A stretch of 64,000 bases of DNA from Globicatella sulfidifaciens DSM 15739. GTDB lineage: Bacteria > Bacillota > Bacilli > Lactobacillales > Aerococcaceae. The DNA is taken from assembly GCF_900167405.1 (NCBI RefSeq), contig NZ_FUWO01000009.1:33279-97278 (forward strand), in the 5' to 3' direction. Positions 7,571 through 16,583 of the stretch are shown here, piece after piece. Under the pieces are notes generated by a model. The model was given only the letters and a program-made list of their open reading frames with translations, was not told where the DNA came from and did no database searches. Positions within the stretch are counted from its first letter, which is position 1. The number at the start of each line of letters is the position of its first letter. A program made the position numbers and the translations under genes.

Positions 7571-8992
7571 ATGGCGTTTATAAAAAAAGATTTTATGATT
7601 ACAAGTGAAACAGGGCAGCATTTATATAAAAAATATGCAAAGGATTTGCCGATTTATGACTATCATTGTCATTTAAGTCCAGAATTAATTGCGACTGACT
7701 ATCAATTTGAAGATATTACCGATGTTTGGTTATCTGGTGATCATTATAAATGGCGCGCTTTACGTGCCAATGGTGTGCCGGAAAGTCATATTACTGGTAA
7801 AGAAACGAGTGCTAAAGAGAAATTTATGGAATGGGCTCAAACCGTTCCTAATACAGTAGGGAATCCTTTATTCCATTGGACAGCTTTAGAGTTAAAACGA
7901 TATTTTGATATTGACGATATTTTAACAGCTGACAATGGTGAGGAAATTTTTGATCAATTAAACAAACAAATTCAAGAAAAGAAAATGACGACTCGTTATT
8001 TTATTAATCAATCCAATGTCGCTCTAATTGGTACGACTGATAGTCCAGAAGATTCTTTAGAATTCCATCAACAAATTGCTGAGGATGATTCCTTCAAAAC
8101 AAAAGTCGTCCCTTCATTTAGACCCGATAAAGCTTTAAAAGTGAATGATCCAGCGTTTAATGAATATGTGCAATTAATTGGTAAAGTAGCGGATAAAAAG
8201 GTTAATAAATATCAAGATTTTGTCGATGCTTTAGCTCAACGTATCGCATTCTTTGATTCAGTGGGAACTGTTGCTTCAGACCATGCTTTAGAAGAAGTCA
8301 ATTATGTCGCAGCGACTAATGAAGAAATAGAGGCAATTTTTGCCAAAGGATTAAAAGGGGACACACTCACTGCACAAGAAGTGAACCAATATACTAGCCG
8401 TTTACTAGTCGATTTAGCAAAACTTTATGCGGATTATGATTGGACGATGCAAATTCATTTTGGTGCTTTGCGTAATAATAATACTAAAATGTTTGAAACA
8501 CTAGGTCCTGATACTGGATTTGACTCCATTCGTGACTCGAGTAATGATGCAAGTGGATTAAACCGATTATTCGATGCAATGAATCAAAATAATGGATTAC
8601 CTAAGATGATTATATACCCATTGAATCCAACGCAGTTTGATGTTATCGGCAGTGCTTTAGCTAACTTCCAAAGTAATGATAAAGGCATCAAATCTAAATT
8701 ACAATTAGGTTCTGGTTGGTGGTTTAATGATACCGAACGTGGGATGCGCGCTCAAATGGCTGCTTTATCTGATCAAGGACTTTTAATGAATTTTGTCGGT
8801 ATGTTAACCGATTCAAGAAGTTTCTTATCGTATCCACGTCATGAATACTTCCGTCGTATTTTGTGCCAATTTATCGGTGAACAAGTCGATGCAGGTAAAA
8901 TTCCTAATGATGAATCATTATTAAAAACTTTAGTTCAAAATATTTGTTACTACAATGCCGTAAATTACTTCACCAAAAATACGGATAAATAA
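7571..8992 (+). CDS. uxaC: Uronate isomerase (glucuronate isomerase)
   Basis: A 473-aa member of the amidohydrolase superfamily, of normal length. DYHCHLSPE near residue 30 carries the first His pair; QIHFGALRNNN, GSGWWFNDT and the final LTDSRSFLSYPRHEYFRRILC are typical of UxaC. It converts D-glucuronate to D-fructuronate and D-galacturonate to D-tagaturonate. The ATG follows GCAGGAGGG. It is transcribed divergently from its probable regulator and supplies the substrate for UxuB, UxuA and the aldolase. It ends before a terminator shared with the second aldolase. Confidence 0.96.
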   Translation: MAFIKKDFMITSETGQHLYKKYAKDLPIYDYHCHLSPELIATDYQFEDITDVWLSGDHYKWRALRANGVPESHITGKETSAKEKFMEWAQTVPNTVGNPLFHWTALELKRYFDIDDILTADNGEEIFDQLNKQIQEKKMTTRYFINQSNVALIGTTDSPEDSLEFHQQIAEDDSFKTKVVPSFRPDKALKVNDPAFNEYVQLIGKVADKKVNKYQDFVDALAQRIAFFDSVGTVASDHALEEVNYVAATNEEIEAIFAKGLKGDTLTAQEVNQYTSRLLVDLAKLYADYDWTMQIHFGALRNNNTKMFETLGPDTGFDSIRDSSNDASGLNRLFDAMNQNNGLPKMIIYPLNPTQFDVIGSALANFQSNDKGIKSKLQLGSGWWFNDTERGMRAQMAALSDQGLLMNFVGMLTDSRSFLSYPRHEYFRRILCQFIGEQVDAGKIPNDESLLKTLVQNICYYNAVNYFTKNTDK

Positions 8993-9109
8993 TTAGCTGT
9001 CGTTGTTTAGATAAATGACGAGCTGACGAAAGTTTAACGAAGAGATAAGAGATATTATTGTGTTTAACGAATGCTTTTATCTTATTATAAAATAGACCTC
9101 AATTAAAAA

Positions 9110-9163
9110 GACTCTCTCAATTATAGCGTACTTCACCACAGTACTGCTTTAATTAAGGGAGTC
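9110..9163. terminator. Bidirectional terminator between uxaC and the second KDPG aldolase
   Basis: GACTCTCTCAATTA (9110-9123) pairs with TAATTAAGGGAGTC (9150-9163), with a smaller GTAC/GTAC hairpin inside. A T run follows on the plus strand (from 9165) and an A run precedes it (9104-9109), so it can serve both converging genes. Confidence 0.8.
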
Positions 9164-9274
9164 ATTTTTTATTATTTGATTGAATAGGGCAAGTTAACAT
9201 TTTACTAACTCTTCTTTCATCGTAGATAAAGACCGAGCGAAAAAGTTAAGCTTATTAAGTACCGAATAGTTATC

Positions 9275-9898
9275 TTAAGCGTGACAAGCTGCTACAAAGG
9301 CTTTGGCTTTAGTAACCACACTTTCATAACCATGTTCCTTCACATCAGAAGCTAGGGCAGAACCAACCCCAACAGCACAGGCACCATTTTTCTTCCAGGT
9401 AGCAATATTATCTAATGAAACACCACCGGAAGGCATTAAATTAACTTCTGGAATCGGTCCATGAACATCTTTAATAAAATTAGGTCCTAAGACGCCACCA
9501 GGGAAGCATTTAATAATGTTAGCCCCACCGTTCATTGCTTGCACAATTTCAGTGACCGTTCCACAACCTGGGAAGTATTCGACTTTCGCTTCTTTAGCAT
9601 AAGCCAAAATTTCAGGATCAAGATGAGGACTGACCATAAGATTAGCACCTGAAACTACTGATTCCTTCGCTAATTCCAAATCCATCACCGTTCCTGCACC
9701 AATCACCACACGACTATCGTCTTTATATTCTTCTTTTAATTGTTTAATAGCAGCAGATGCATCCGGCGTTGTTAAGGTGATTTTCATATTAAAATTACCA
9801 CCTTTAATTGCATGACGGGCAATTTCCAGCGCATCATCGGCTGATTTACCACGAATTACTGCGAAAATATAATTATCTTTCAATTGTTCTAATGCCAT
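9275..9898 (-). CDS. KDPG aldolase paralogue with catalytic Glu replaced by Lys, copy 2
   Basis: A 207-aa protein nearly collinear with the aldolase at 5985-6605. The Schiff-base Lys segment IIKCFPGG, GAGTVM and PSGGVS are retained, and long stretches from GCGTVTEIVQAMNGGA onward are identical between the copies. The segment carrying the general acid/base Glu is NMKITLTTP, so Lys39 replaces Glu39 (AAA for GAA). In E. coli Eda this Glu is important for proton transfer, so activity may be altered or lost. It is a single gene between uxaC and the ugp operon, with ribosome site GGAGTGG. Confidence 0.88.
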   Translation of the reverse strand: MALEQLKDNYIFAVIRGKSADDALEIARHAIKGGNFNMKITLTTPDASAAIKQLKEEYKDDSRVVIGAGTVMDLELAKESVVSGANLMVSPHLDPEILAYAKEAKVEYFPGCGTVTEIVQAMNGGANIIKCFPGGVLGPNFIKDVHGPIPEVNLMPSGGVSLDNIATWKKNGACAVGVGSALASDVKEHGYESVVTKAKAFVAACHA

Positions 9899-10062
9899 CT
9901 AGACCACTCCTTTATTCATCTAAATAAAAATTTATCACAAGCAACCAATCGTGTAAATGTAAACCCTTTAAAATAGCAGTTATTAATATATTTTTGACAA
10001 GATTGACTCGTTTAGTCGTTCATCAGTGATACCCTTTTTACAGCAGTCAAAATAATGAGAAA

Positions 10063-10186
10063 TGTAAACGTCAAATCAATTTTCTGAAAACAATGTAAAG
10101 TAATTTTGCTCATTGTAAATGATGCGTAAATTTCTGATGAGTTTTTAATGAAGTCAATTGACTTTATCTATTGCAAATTAGATACT
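10063..10186 (+). promoter_or_regulatory. ugpB promoter with upstream PhoP-like boxes
   Basis: TTGACT (10158-10163), a 17-base spacer and GATACT (10181-10186) form a plausible sigma-A promoter. Upstream lie TGTAAA at 10063-10068, 10094-10099 and 10114-10119 and CGTAAA at 10125-10130; the last two are 11 bases apart, as in PhoP box direct repeats (TTTACA on the other strand). Phosphate control would fit the operon's job, but the spacing of the outer boxes is not regular. The remainder of the 338-base gap shows no gene. Confidence 0.45.
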
Positions 10187-10236
10187 GAATAGCGGGTGCT
10201 ACAGTACTCGAACTTTATTCTGGAGGTCTATAATAA

Positions 10237-11553
10237 ATGAAAAAATGGATTAAAAAATTAGTTTTTGCGGCTTCATCAATTGCCATTTCAAGTGCGGTTT
10301 TACCGATCAATCAATCAGTGAATGCAGCTGAACCAACTAAAATTACATTCTGGCATGGAATGGGTGGTAGTGTTGGGGAAGCTTTACAAAAATTAGTAGA
10401 CGAATACAATGCCTCTCAATCAGAAGTAATCGTCGATGCGCAATATCAAGGTTCTTATGATGAAACTTTAACTAAATTACGTTCTACAGCTTCTGGTTCA
10501 GAAGTGGGGGCTGACTTAGTTCAAGTTTTTGAAGTTGGCTCAACTTTTATGATTGATTCAGGATTAACGGTACCAGTTCAACAATTTGTCGATGAATCTC
10601 AATTTGATTTATCTCAATTAGAGCCAAACTTATTAGCTTACTATACAATCGGTGGTCAATTAAATTCAATGCCATTTAACTCTTCTACACCGTTAATGTA
10701 CTACAACAAAGATTTATTTGAAAAAGCGGGTGTTGAAGTGCCGACCACTTTAGAAGAAATTATTGAAATTGGTCCTAAATTACAAGAAGCGGGAGCACCA
10801 ATGCCAGCAACTGTTTCCATCTATGGTTGGTGGATTGATCAATGGTTTAACAAAATGGAAAAAGACATTTTCAATGAGGCCAATGGTCGTGGTGACCAAC
10901 CTTCCACTGCGGTAGACTTTATTGAGAATGGTGGGATGGAAAAAATCTTAACGATGTGGAAAAAAGGGGTAGACAGCGGTATGATGCCAAACGTCGGTCG
11001 TACTGGAGGACAACCAGAATTTATCGCCGGTCAATCTGCGATTACTTTTGGTTCAACTGCTAGTTTACGTCAAATCTTAACTGAAGTTGACGGACGTTTT
11101 GAAGTGGGCGTAGCTTATTATCCTGGTATTGATGCGGAAGATAAAGGTGGCGTTTCAATCGGTGGTGCTTCATTATGGATGATTGAATCAGGAGATGACG
11201 CTCGTAAAGCAGCAACGTGGGACTTCATCCAATACTTAGTATCAGCACCAGCTCAAGCTCAATGGAATGTTGACACAGGGTACTTCCCAGTAAATATTGG
11301 TGCTCATGATGAACAAGTCTTCAAGGACAATTTAGCAGAATATCCGCAATTCCAAACCGCAATCGATCAATTACATGATGCTAAACCAGAAGACCAAGGC
11401 GCATTATCAGGTGTAGCCCAAGAAGCCCGTCAAATCTTTGAAAATGAAGTTGAAAAAGTATTTAATGGTGAATTAGAGCCAGCAGCGGCAGCTCAATCAA
11501 TGGCAGACCAAATTAATAGCGCAATCGAAAACTATAACAAAGCAAATCAATAG
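10237..11553 (+). CDS. ugpB: Glycerol-3-phosphate/glycerophosphodiester-type ABC substrate-binding protein
   Basis: A 438-aa extracellular solute-binding protein, family 1. The mature start TKITFWHGMGGSVGEALQKLV and YQGSYDETLTKLRS resemble UgpB. Residues 1-30 form a Sec signal peptide ending VNA before AEPTK. There is no Cys, hence no lipobox, which is unusual for a Gram-positive ABC binding protein. It starts the operon ugpB-A-E-C and a phosphodiesterase gene, which supports a glycerophosphodiester or glycerol-3-phosphate substrate. A hairpin follows the gene and would reduce read-through, giving more binding protein than permease. Confidence 0.85.
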   Translation: MKKWIKKLVFAASSIAISSAVLPINQSVNAAEPTKITFWHGMGGSVGEALQKLVDEYNASQSEVIVDAQYQGSYDETLTKLRSTASGSEVGADLVQVFEVGSTFMIDSGLTVPVQQFVDESQFDLSQLEPNLLAYYTIGGQLNSMPFNSSTPLMYYNKDLFEKAGVEVPTTLEEIIEIGPKLQEAGAPMPATVSIYGWWIDQWFNKMEKDIFNEANGRGDQPSTAVDFIENGGMEKILTMWKKGVDSGMMPNVGRTGGQPEFIAGQSAITFGSTASLRQILTEVDGRFEVGVAYYPGIDAEDKGGVSIGGASLWMIESGDDARKAATWDFIQYLVSAPAQAQWNVDTGYFPVNIGAHDEQVFKDNLAEYPQFQTAIDQLHDAKPEDQGALSGVAQEARQIFENEVEKVFNGELEPAAAAQSMADQINSAIENYNKANQ

Positions 11554-11567
11554 TCAGCTAAGTTTGG

Positions 11568-11620
11568 GAAAGTTATCAATCGGGAGAAAGGCAGCTTGCT
11601 TTTGATCTCGATTGACTTTC
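11568..11620 (+). terminator. Partial terminator between ugpB and ugpA
   Basis: GAAAGT with TCAATCG on the left pairs with CGATTGA and ACTTTC on the right, followed by TTTTTAT. It lies between the binding protein gene and the permease genes, whose only obvious promoter is upstream of ugpB, so it probably attenuates rather than ends transcription. Confidence 0.65.
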
Positions 11621-11642
11621 TTTTTATAGATTGGAGTACAAG

Positions 11643-12527
11643 ATGAATCAAGATGTAGTAATTATAAAAGAAGAACAAACATTCTTTGACAAAATTAAAG
11701 GTTACCTTTATCTATCGCCGGCCATCATTATTTTGAGTCTATTTATGTTTTGGCCCTTTATCCAAACCTTATATCGCTCAATGTTTTTAACCAATAATAT
11801 GGGAGCTAATGTCGAATATTTAGGATTTGGCAATTATACTGAACTATTGAGTAGTGATAGTTTTTGGAATAGTGTCAAAACCTCTTTTGTATTTGTTGTG
11901 ATCGTCGTAGTAGTCGGGGTTACGATTGGTTTCCTAACGGCCTTATTATGTCAAAAATCATTTCCGGGTGTGAAATTCTTTTCTACTTCCTATGCGATGC
12001 CGATGGCGATTGCTTCTGCTGGAATGGCGATGATTTTCCAAGTCATGTTAAATCCGACAGTAGGGATTATCAATCGTCTCTTAGGTACTTATATTAATTA
12101 TTTAACTAAACCTGAAACAGCTTTATTAGTTATCGGAGTATTGACGGGGTGGTTAAATAGTGGCATGAATTTTCTCTATTTTTCTTCTGGTTTAGCATCG
12201 ATTGATGATGCCTTATATGAAAGTGGGCAAGTAGATGGAGCCAATGGTTTTCAGCAATTTTTATATATTACTATTCCATCGTTAAAACCGACATTGTTTT
12301 TTGTGATTGTGACCAATATCATCAATGCCTTCCAAGGTTTTGGTCAGATTAATATCTTAACTAAAGGTGGCCCTGGACAAGCGACTAATGTCATTGTCTA
12401 TGATATTTATCGTAATGCCTTTATGAACTATCGTTATGGATTTGCTTCAGCAGAATCGGTTATTTTATTCATAATCGTCATGTTGTTAACCATCGTGATG
12501 TTCAAATTACGTCGAAAGGAGCAGTAA
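11643..12527 (+). CDS. ugpA: ABC transporter permease, UgpA type
   Basis: A 294-aa membrane protein with six predicted segments; the first is around residues 22-45. The EAA loop ESGQVDGANGFQQFLYITIPSLKPT contacts the ATPase. It is of the MalF/UgpA class of sugar-type permeases. The frame extends back to a TTG at 11631, but the ATG at 11643 follows GGAG at seven bases and is preferred. It forms the membrane channel with the next gene product. Confidence 0.88.
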   Translation: MNQDVVIIKEEQTFFDKIKGYLYLSPAIIILSLFMFWPFIQTLYRSMFLTNNMGANVEYLGFGNYTELLSSDSFWNSVKTSFVFVVIVVVVGVTIGFLTALLCQKSFPGVKFFSTSYAMPMAIASAGMAMIFQVMLNPTVGIINRLLGTYINYLTKPETALLVIGVLTGWLNSGMNFLYFSSGLASIDDALYESGQVDGANGFQQFLYITIPSLKPTLFFVIVTNIINAFQGFGQINILTKGGPGQATNVIVYDIYRNAFMNYRYGFASAESVILFIIVMLLTIVMFKLRRKEQ

Positions 12528-12530
12528 TCC

Positions 12531-13385
12531 ATGAGTCACAAAGCTTTTAATGAAAATGAATTATTTTGGAGTCGTTTTTGGATGGGGTTACGATTAGTAT
12601 TAAATATTGTTGTCTGGCTAATTGTCATGTTTCCCTTATTATATGGTTTTTCAATGGCCGTTAAACCCGCCGGAGAATTATACGATCCTACGTCCATTTG
12701 GTTTCCTAAAAGTCCAACCTTATCCAATTTCGTTGATGTCTTTCGGACGGCACCAATCGGCACTTATATCCGTAATTCCATGATTGTAGCAACGAGTATT
12801 ACCATTTTACAAATTATTACCTCAGCATTAGCAGCTTTTGCTTTTCGTTTTTTAGAATTTAAGGGCAGAGGTATTTTGTATGCTTTAATCTTATCGACGA
12901 TGATGATTCCCGGTGAATCGGTTATCATTTCACAATTTTTAATGGTCTCATCATGGGGTTGGACCGACTCACTGAAAGTTTTAATTATACCCTTTATGAT
13001 TTCAGCCTTTAATATCTTTTTATGTGTGCAAGCTTTACAAAATTTTCCTTATGAAATTTATGAAGCAGCCAAAGTCGATGGTTGTCCTGATTTACGCTTT
13101 GTCTTTAGGATCTTAATTCCATTAATTAAACCGACACTCGGTGCAATGGCGGTTCAATCTTTCTTAGGTGGTTGGAATATGTATATGTGGCCATTATTAG
13201 TGACCAATCAAGATAGTAATCGTACCGTACAAATTGGTATCTCCATGTTAAATAGTGCCGATTCACAATCATTAGTCTTAATGGTTGCCGGTGTTGTTTT
13301 ATGTATGATACCAAGTTTAGTAATCTTTATTGTTGGTTCACGCAATATGGTGAAAGGTTTAACAGCAGGTGCTGTTAAAGGTTAG
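12531..13385 (+). CDS. ugpE: ABC transporter permease, UgpE type
   Basis: A 284-aa permease of the MalG/UgpE class with about six membrane segments. The EAA loop EAAKVDGCPDLRFVFRILIPLIKPT lies near residue 185. The start codon follows the ugpA stop by three bases with ribosome site AAAGGAG inside ugpA. It pairs with UgpA in the same operon. Confidence 0.9.
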   Translation: MSHKAFNENELFWSRFWMGLRLVLNIVVWLIVMFPLLYGFSMAVKPAGELYDPTSIWFPKSPTLSNFVDVFRTAPIGTYIRNSMIVATSITILQIITSALAAFAFRFLEFKGRGILYALILSTMMIPGESVIISQFLMVSSWGWTDSLKVLIIPFMISAFNIFLCVQALQNFPYEIYEAAKVDGCPDLRFVFRILIPLIKPTLGAMAVQSFLGGWNMYMWPLLVTNQDSNRTVQIGISMLNSADSQSLVLMVAGVVLCMIPSLVIFIVGSRNMVKGLTAGAVKG

Positions 13386-13403
13386 AAAAGGGGATTGAAT
13401 GAA

Positions 13404-14534
13404 ATGGCAAATGTTAAGTTAAAGAAAGTAGCCAAAATTTATGAAGATGGCTATAAAGCAGTTAAAAATATTGATTTAGATATTCAAGATGGCGAATTTA
13501 TTGTCTTTGTAGGACCTTCCGGATGTGGAAAATCAACTACTTTGAGAATGATTGCCGGCTTAGAGCGTATTTCAGAAGGGGAATTATTCATTGATGATGT
13601 ATTAGTCAATAATATGTCGCCCAAAGCACGTGACATCGCGATGGTCTTCCAATCTTATGCACTGTATCCACATATGACCAATCGTGATAATATCGCTTTT
13701 TCCATGAAGCTTTCCGGTGTATCTAAAAAAGAACGCTATCGTCGTGCCGAAGAAGTCGCTAAAATCTTACAATTAGAACCCGTTCTTGATAAGAAGCCTG
13801 GCGCTTTATCAGGTGGTCAACGTCAACGGGTAGCATTAGGACGAGCAATGGTGCGTAATCCCAAAGTGTTTTTATTAGATGAACCTTTATCTAACTTGGA
13901 TGCGAAATTACGTGTGTCGATGCGTGCTGAAATCGTGGCCTTACATCGTGAATTAAAAAACACCTTTATCTATGTAACCCATGACCAAACTGAAGCCATG
14001 ACCATGGGGAATCGAATTGCGGTGATGTCGGTTGGGAATGTCGAACAATTTGACACACCAGCTAATTTATATCATAATCCTGCAAATGTTTTTGTCGCAG
14101 AATTTATTGGTAGTCCGCAAATGAATATGTTATCATCTAAATTAGTCATGCAGAATGGTAAACCAGCATTTGCTTTATCAGATCGCACGATTGAACTACC
14201 AAATGAAATCGCCGAACGCTTAATTGTGCCGGTTGGCAATCAAGAAATATTAGTCGGCATTCGTCCTGAAAACATTAAATATAAAAAGGTGAATGATGAC
14301 TCTTCTGTGTTCACGGTAACGGCTAACAATGTCGAACAAATCGGTTCTGATACCTATGTTTACTTTGAATTCCCAGATGCTATCCGTCAATGCGCTGCAC
14401 GTTTTAATCCGCCACGCATTATTTCATATGGTCAAGCTGTTCATGTAAAAATGGATTTAACAAAATTAAGTCTCTTTGATAAAGCTACTGGTAAAACCAT
14501 TCTCTCACCAAAAGAATTAGCAGAGGAGTTGTAA
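13404..14534 (+). CDS. ugpC: ABC transporter ATP-binding protein, UgpC/MsmK type
   Basis: A 376-aa ATPase. Walker A GPSGCGKST near residue 37, Q-loop VFQSYALYPHM, signature LSGGQRQRVALGRA, Walker B VFLLDEP and the switch His in THDQTEA are all present. The C-terminal 130 residues form the TOBE/MalK-like regulatory domain. A TTG at 13395 is in frame, but MANVKLKKVAKIYEDG at 13404 is the usual start for this family. It energises the UgpAE permease; MsmK-like sharing with other sugar transporters is possible. Confidence 0.92.
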   Translation: MANVKLKKVAKIYEDGYKAVKNIDLDIQDGEFIVFVGPSGCGKSTTLRMIAGLERISEGELFIDDVLVNNMSPKARDIAMVFQSYALYPHMTNRDNIAFSMKLSGVSKKERYRRAEEVAKILQLEPVLDKKPGALSGGQRQRVALGRAMVRNPKVFLLDEPLSNLDAKLRVSMRAEIVALHRELKNTFIYVTHDQTEAMTMGNRIAVMSVGNVEQFDTPANLYHNPANVFVAEFIGSPQMNMLSSKLVMQNGKPAFALSDRTIELPNEIAERLIVPVGNQEILVGIRPENIKYKKVNDDSSVFTVTANNVEQIGSDTYVYFEFPDAIRQCAARFNPPRIISYGQAVHVKMDLTKLSLFDKATGKTILSPKELAEEL

Positions 14535-14536
14535 AA

Positions 14537-15274
14537 ATGACATTTGTAATTGCACATCGGGGTTATAGTGAGCTATACCCAGAAAACACCATGTTAGCCT
14601 TTAAAAAATCGGCTGAACATGAGGCTTATGGCATTGAATTAGATGTTCATTTAACTAAAGATGAACAAGTGGTCATTTGTCATGATGAAAAAATTGATCG
14701 GACCTCGAATGGAACGGGCTATTTAAAAGATTTAACTTTAGAAGAAATTCAACAATTTACTTTCACTAATGGTCTAGAGATTCCTGAAGGAACGAACCAT
14801 AAAGACATTACCGCACCTACTTTAGATGCATTTTTTGAATGGTTAATTGAAACACCTTTAATGGTCAATATTGAAATCAAAAATAATATTTTTGTTTATC
14901 CTGGCATCGTCGATAAAACCCTTGCCTTAATTGAAAAATATAGCGTTGAAGACCGTGTCATTATTTCATCTTTCAATCATCATACAATCCAAGAAGTGAA
15001 AGAAAAAGCACCGCACATTGCTTGTGGGTTCTTATCGGATACAGCCTTATTAGAGCCTGGTAATTATTGTGCTCACTATGGTGTTGAATATTATCATCCC
15101 GTTTTCGTTAGCTTAACGAAAGAAGATTTTAAGAATTTAGCTGATAAAGGTATTAAAACCAATGTCTGGACTGTCAACGAACAAGAACATCTTGAAATGA
15201 TGGTAGCGCGCAAGGTCAATGCGGTCATTACCAATTGCGTAGAATTAGCTAATAAAGTCGTAGCTCACGCATAA
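14537..15274 (+). CDS. ugpQ: Glycerophosphodiester phosphodiesterase
   Basis: A 245-aa GDPD-family enzyme. IAHRGYSELYPENTM carries the catalytic His and metal Glu, LDVHLTKDEQVVICHDEKIDRT the second His and metal ligands, and VNIEIKN the third acidic site. It lacks a signal peptide, so it acts in the cytoplasm and hydrolyses imported glycerophosphodiesters to glycerol-3-phosphate and an alcohol. It begins two bases after ugpC, which ties the whole operon to this substrate class. Confidence 0.93.
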   Translation: MTFVIAHRGYSELYPENTMLAFKKSAEHEAYGIELDVHLTKDEQVVICHDEKIDRTSNGTGYLKDLTLEEIQQFTFTNGLEIPEGTNHKDITAPTLDAFFEWLIETPLMVNIEIKNNIFVYPGIVDKTLALIEKYSVEDRVIISSFNHHTIQEVKEKAPHIACGFLSDTALLEPGNYCAHYGVEYYHPVFVSLTKEDFKNLADKGIKTNVWTVNEQEHLEMMVARKVNAVITNCVELANKVVAHA

Positions 15275-15360
15275 TAGTTTGGTCGTATCTGCGGCTCAAC
15301 GTATCTCCAATATTAAGTAGAATAGGTATTTAAGCAATCAATAATTATAACAATGAAAAT

Positions 15361-15391
15361 AACGCGTCTCACATAAAGAGTGGGGCGCGTT
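15361..15391 (+). terminator. Rho-independent terminator of the ugp operon
   Basis: AACGCGTCTCAC (15361-15372) pairs with GTGGGGCGCGTT (15380-15391), with G-U pairs in the middle, followed by a T-rich tract. It lies 87 bases beyond the ugpQ stop. Confidence 0.8.
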
Positions 15392-15479
15392 AATTTTTAA
15401 AATTATAGTTTATTTTTTAAGAATGGATAATGCCTTTAAATAGGTTATATGCTTCCATTATTACCCAGCTTCAACTGCG

Positions 15480-15600
15480 ACAGAGTCAACATACGAAGCA
15501 ATACTTATTCATTTTTTTACTTCTGGTCAACTCCCATCTGTGCTTAGGTGGAAGGCAAATCAAAAATCAAGCAATTTCTTACTTCTTGCCAAATCATATC
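15480..15600 (+). repeat. Two degenerate module B copies of the dispersed hairpin element
   Basis: Around 15480-15535 and 15546-15600 the order of landmarks is kept (ACGAAGC, TTACTTCTGGTC, AACTCCC; then GGTGGAAGGCA, TTACTTCTTGCC), but the stems are badly eroded. They fill the gap between the ugp terminator and the converging DeoR-type gene; no other gene is seen in this 404-base gap. Confidence 0.55.
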
Positions 15601-15678
15601 TTTTAAAAGTCGATAGTAAAAGCGACATCCAATCAACTTCCTGTTCTGCTTCAGTCTAATTTCAGCAAAATTATCTTT

Positions 15679-16458
15679 TTAAATTGGCAATTGAATGACT
15701 TGAATGCCTTGTTGTTCAAACCTTTCAATAATGGCTGGATTTGCATATGAATCAGTGATGAGGATATCAATGACATCCGTTGGCGCAACAAAAAAATTCG
15801 CATCATAACCAATTTTTCGATAATCTGCAACGACAATGACTTTCTTGGTTGTATTTTGAATAAAAAGGGCATTAACAGCTGATTCATGAATGTTCACTGT
15901 CGAAATGCCTCGTTCAGGACTGATACCCGAACAGCCTAAAACTAATACATCCGCTTGAAAATTCATTAATGAAGCTAATGCTAAATCACCAACCAAAGCT
16001 TCTTTCGGGAAGCGGACTTCACCACCTGTTAAAATAACGGAGGTCTTAGGATTATTTTTCATGTCGATGACATGGGCATTATTGGTTACGACTACTAATG
16101 ACTTATCAATTAAATGATTCAAGGTCATTAAAGCGGTACTACTACTATTGATAAAAATTGTCATATTATTTTCAACGTAAGAACTGGCTTGTTTAGCAAT
16201 TTTGTATTTGATTGCTTCGATATGTTCATTATTGGTATTACCTTCAAAGTGGGGTTTCTCTAGTATTTTTGCTTTTCCATGTAGACGATTTATTTTCCCC
16301 ATCGTTTCCAATTCAGTTAAGTCTCGGCGAATGGTCATAGGCGAGACTGCTAATCGTTTAGCTAGCTGATTCACACTCAATACTAAATCGGGACTTGCTT
16401 GTAATAGTTGCAAAATATTATAACGTCTTTCCTCAACAACTTCTTTTGACTGTTTCAT
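15679..16458 (-). CDS. DeoR/GlpR-family regulator of the ascorbate operon
   Basis: A 259-aa repressor. The N-terminal winged helix has RRYNILQLLQASPDLVLSVNQLAKRLAVSPMTIRRDL, the DeoR signature. The C-terminal sugar-phosphate sensor domain has ILTGGEVR and NIHESAVNALFIQ. The ATG at 16458 follows AGGTGG; the upstream ATG at 16482 lacks a ribosome site. It is divergent from ulaG and probably senses L-ascorbate-6-phosphate like UlaR. That ligand is inferred from position only. Confidence 0.85.
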   Translation of the reverse strand: MKQSKEVVEERRYNILQLLQASPDLVLSVNQLAKRLAVSPMTIRRDLTELETMGKINRLHGKAKILEKPHFEGNTNNEHIEAIKYKIAKQASSYVENNMTIFINSSSTALMTLNHLIDKSLVVVTNNAHVIDMKNNPKTSVILTGGEVRFPKEALVGDLALASLMNFQADVLVLGCSGISPERGISTVNIHESAVNALFIQNTTKKVIVVADYRKIGYDANFFVAPTDVIDILITDSYANPAIIERFEQQGIQVIQLPI

Positions 16459-16493
16459 CACATCCACCTCTTTTTCAAACATATTATAATCAA

Positions 16494-16578
16494 AACAAAC
16501 ATTAAAATAAAGTATAATTCCTTAACAAACGATTAAACGAACATAAAACGCATAAAATTATCTTATTCAAACATTTAA
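16494..16578. promoter_or_regulatory. Candidate operator repeats of the DeoR-type regulator
   Basis: Three related stretches lie in the divergent gap: AACAAACATTAAA (16494-16506), AACAAACGATTAAA (16524-16537) and TCAAACATTTAA (16567-16578). They are spaced 30 and about 43 bases apart, upstream of the ulaG promoter. Their number and location fit a repressor that loops or covers both promoters; binding is inferred. Confidence 0.4.
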
Positions 16579-16583
16579 CTGGG

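Noticed and set aside
13126..13314. Minus-strand small frame inside ugpE
   Set aside because: Antisense shadow of a well-supported membrane protein; no start signal.
15651..15887. Second minus-strand frame at the end of the DeoR-type gene
   Set aside because: It overlaps the conserved C-terminal sensor domain in another frame and lacks a ribosome site.
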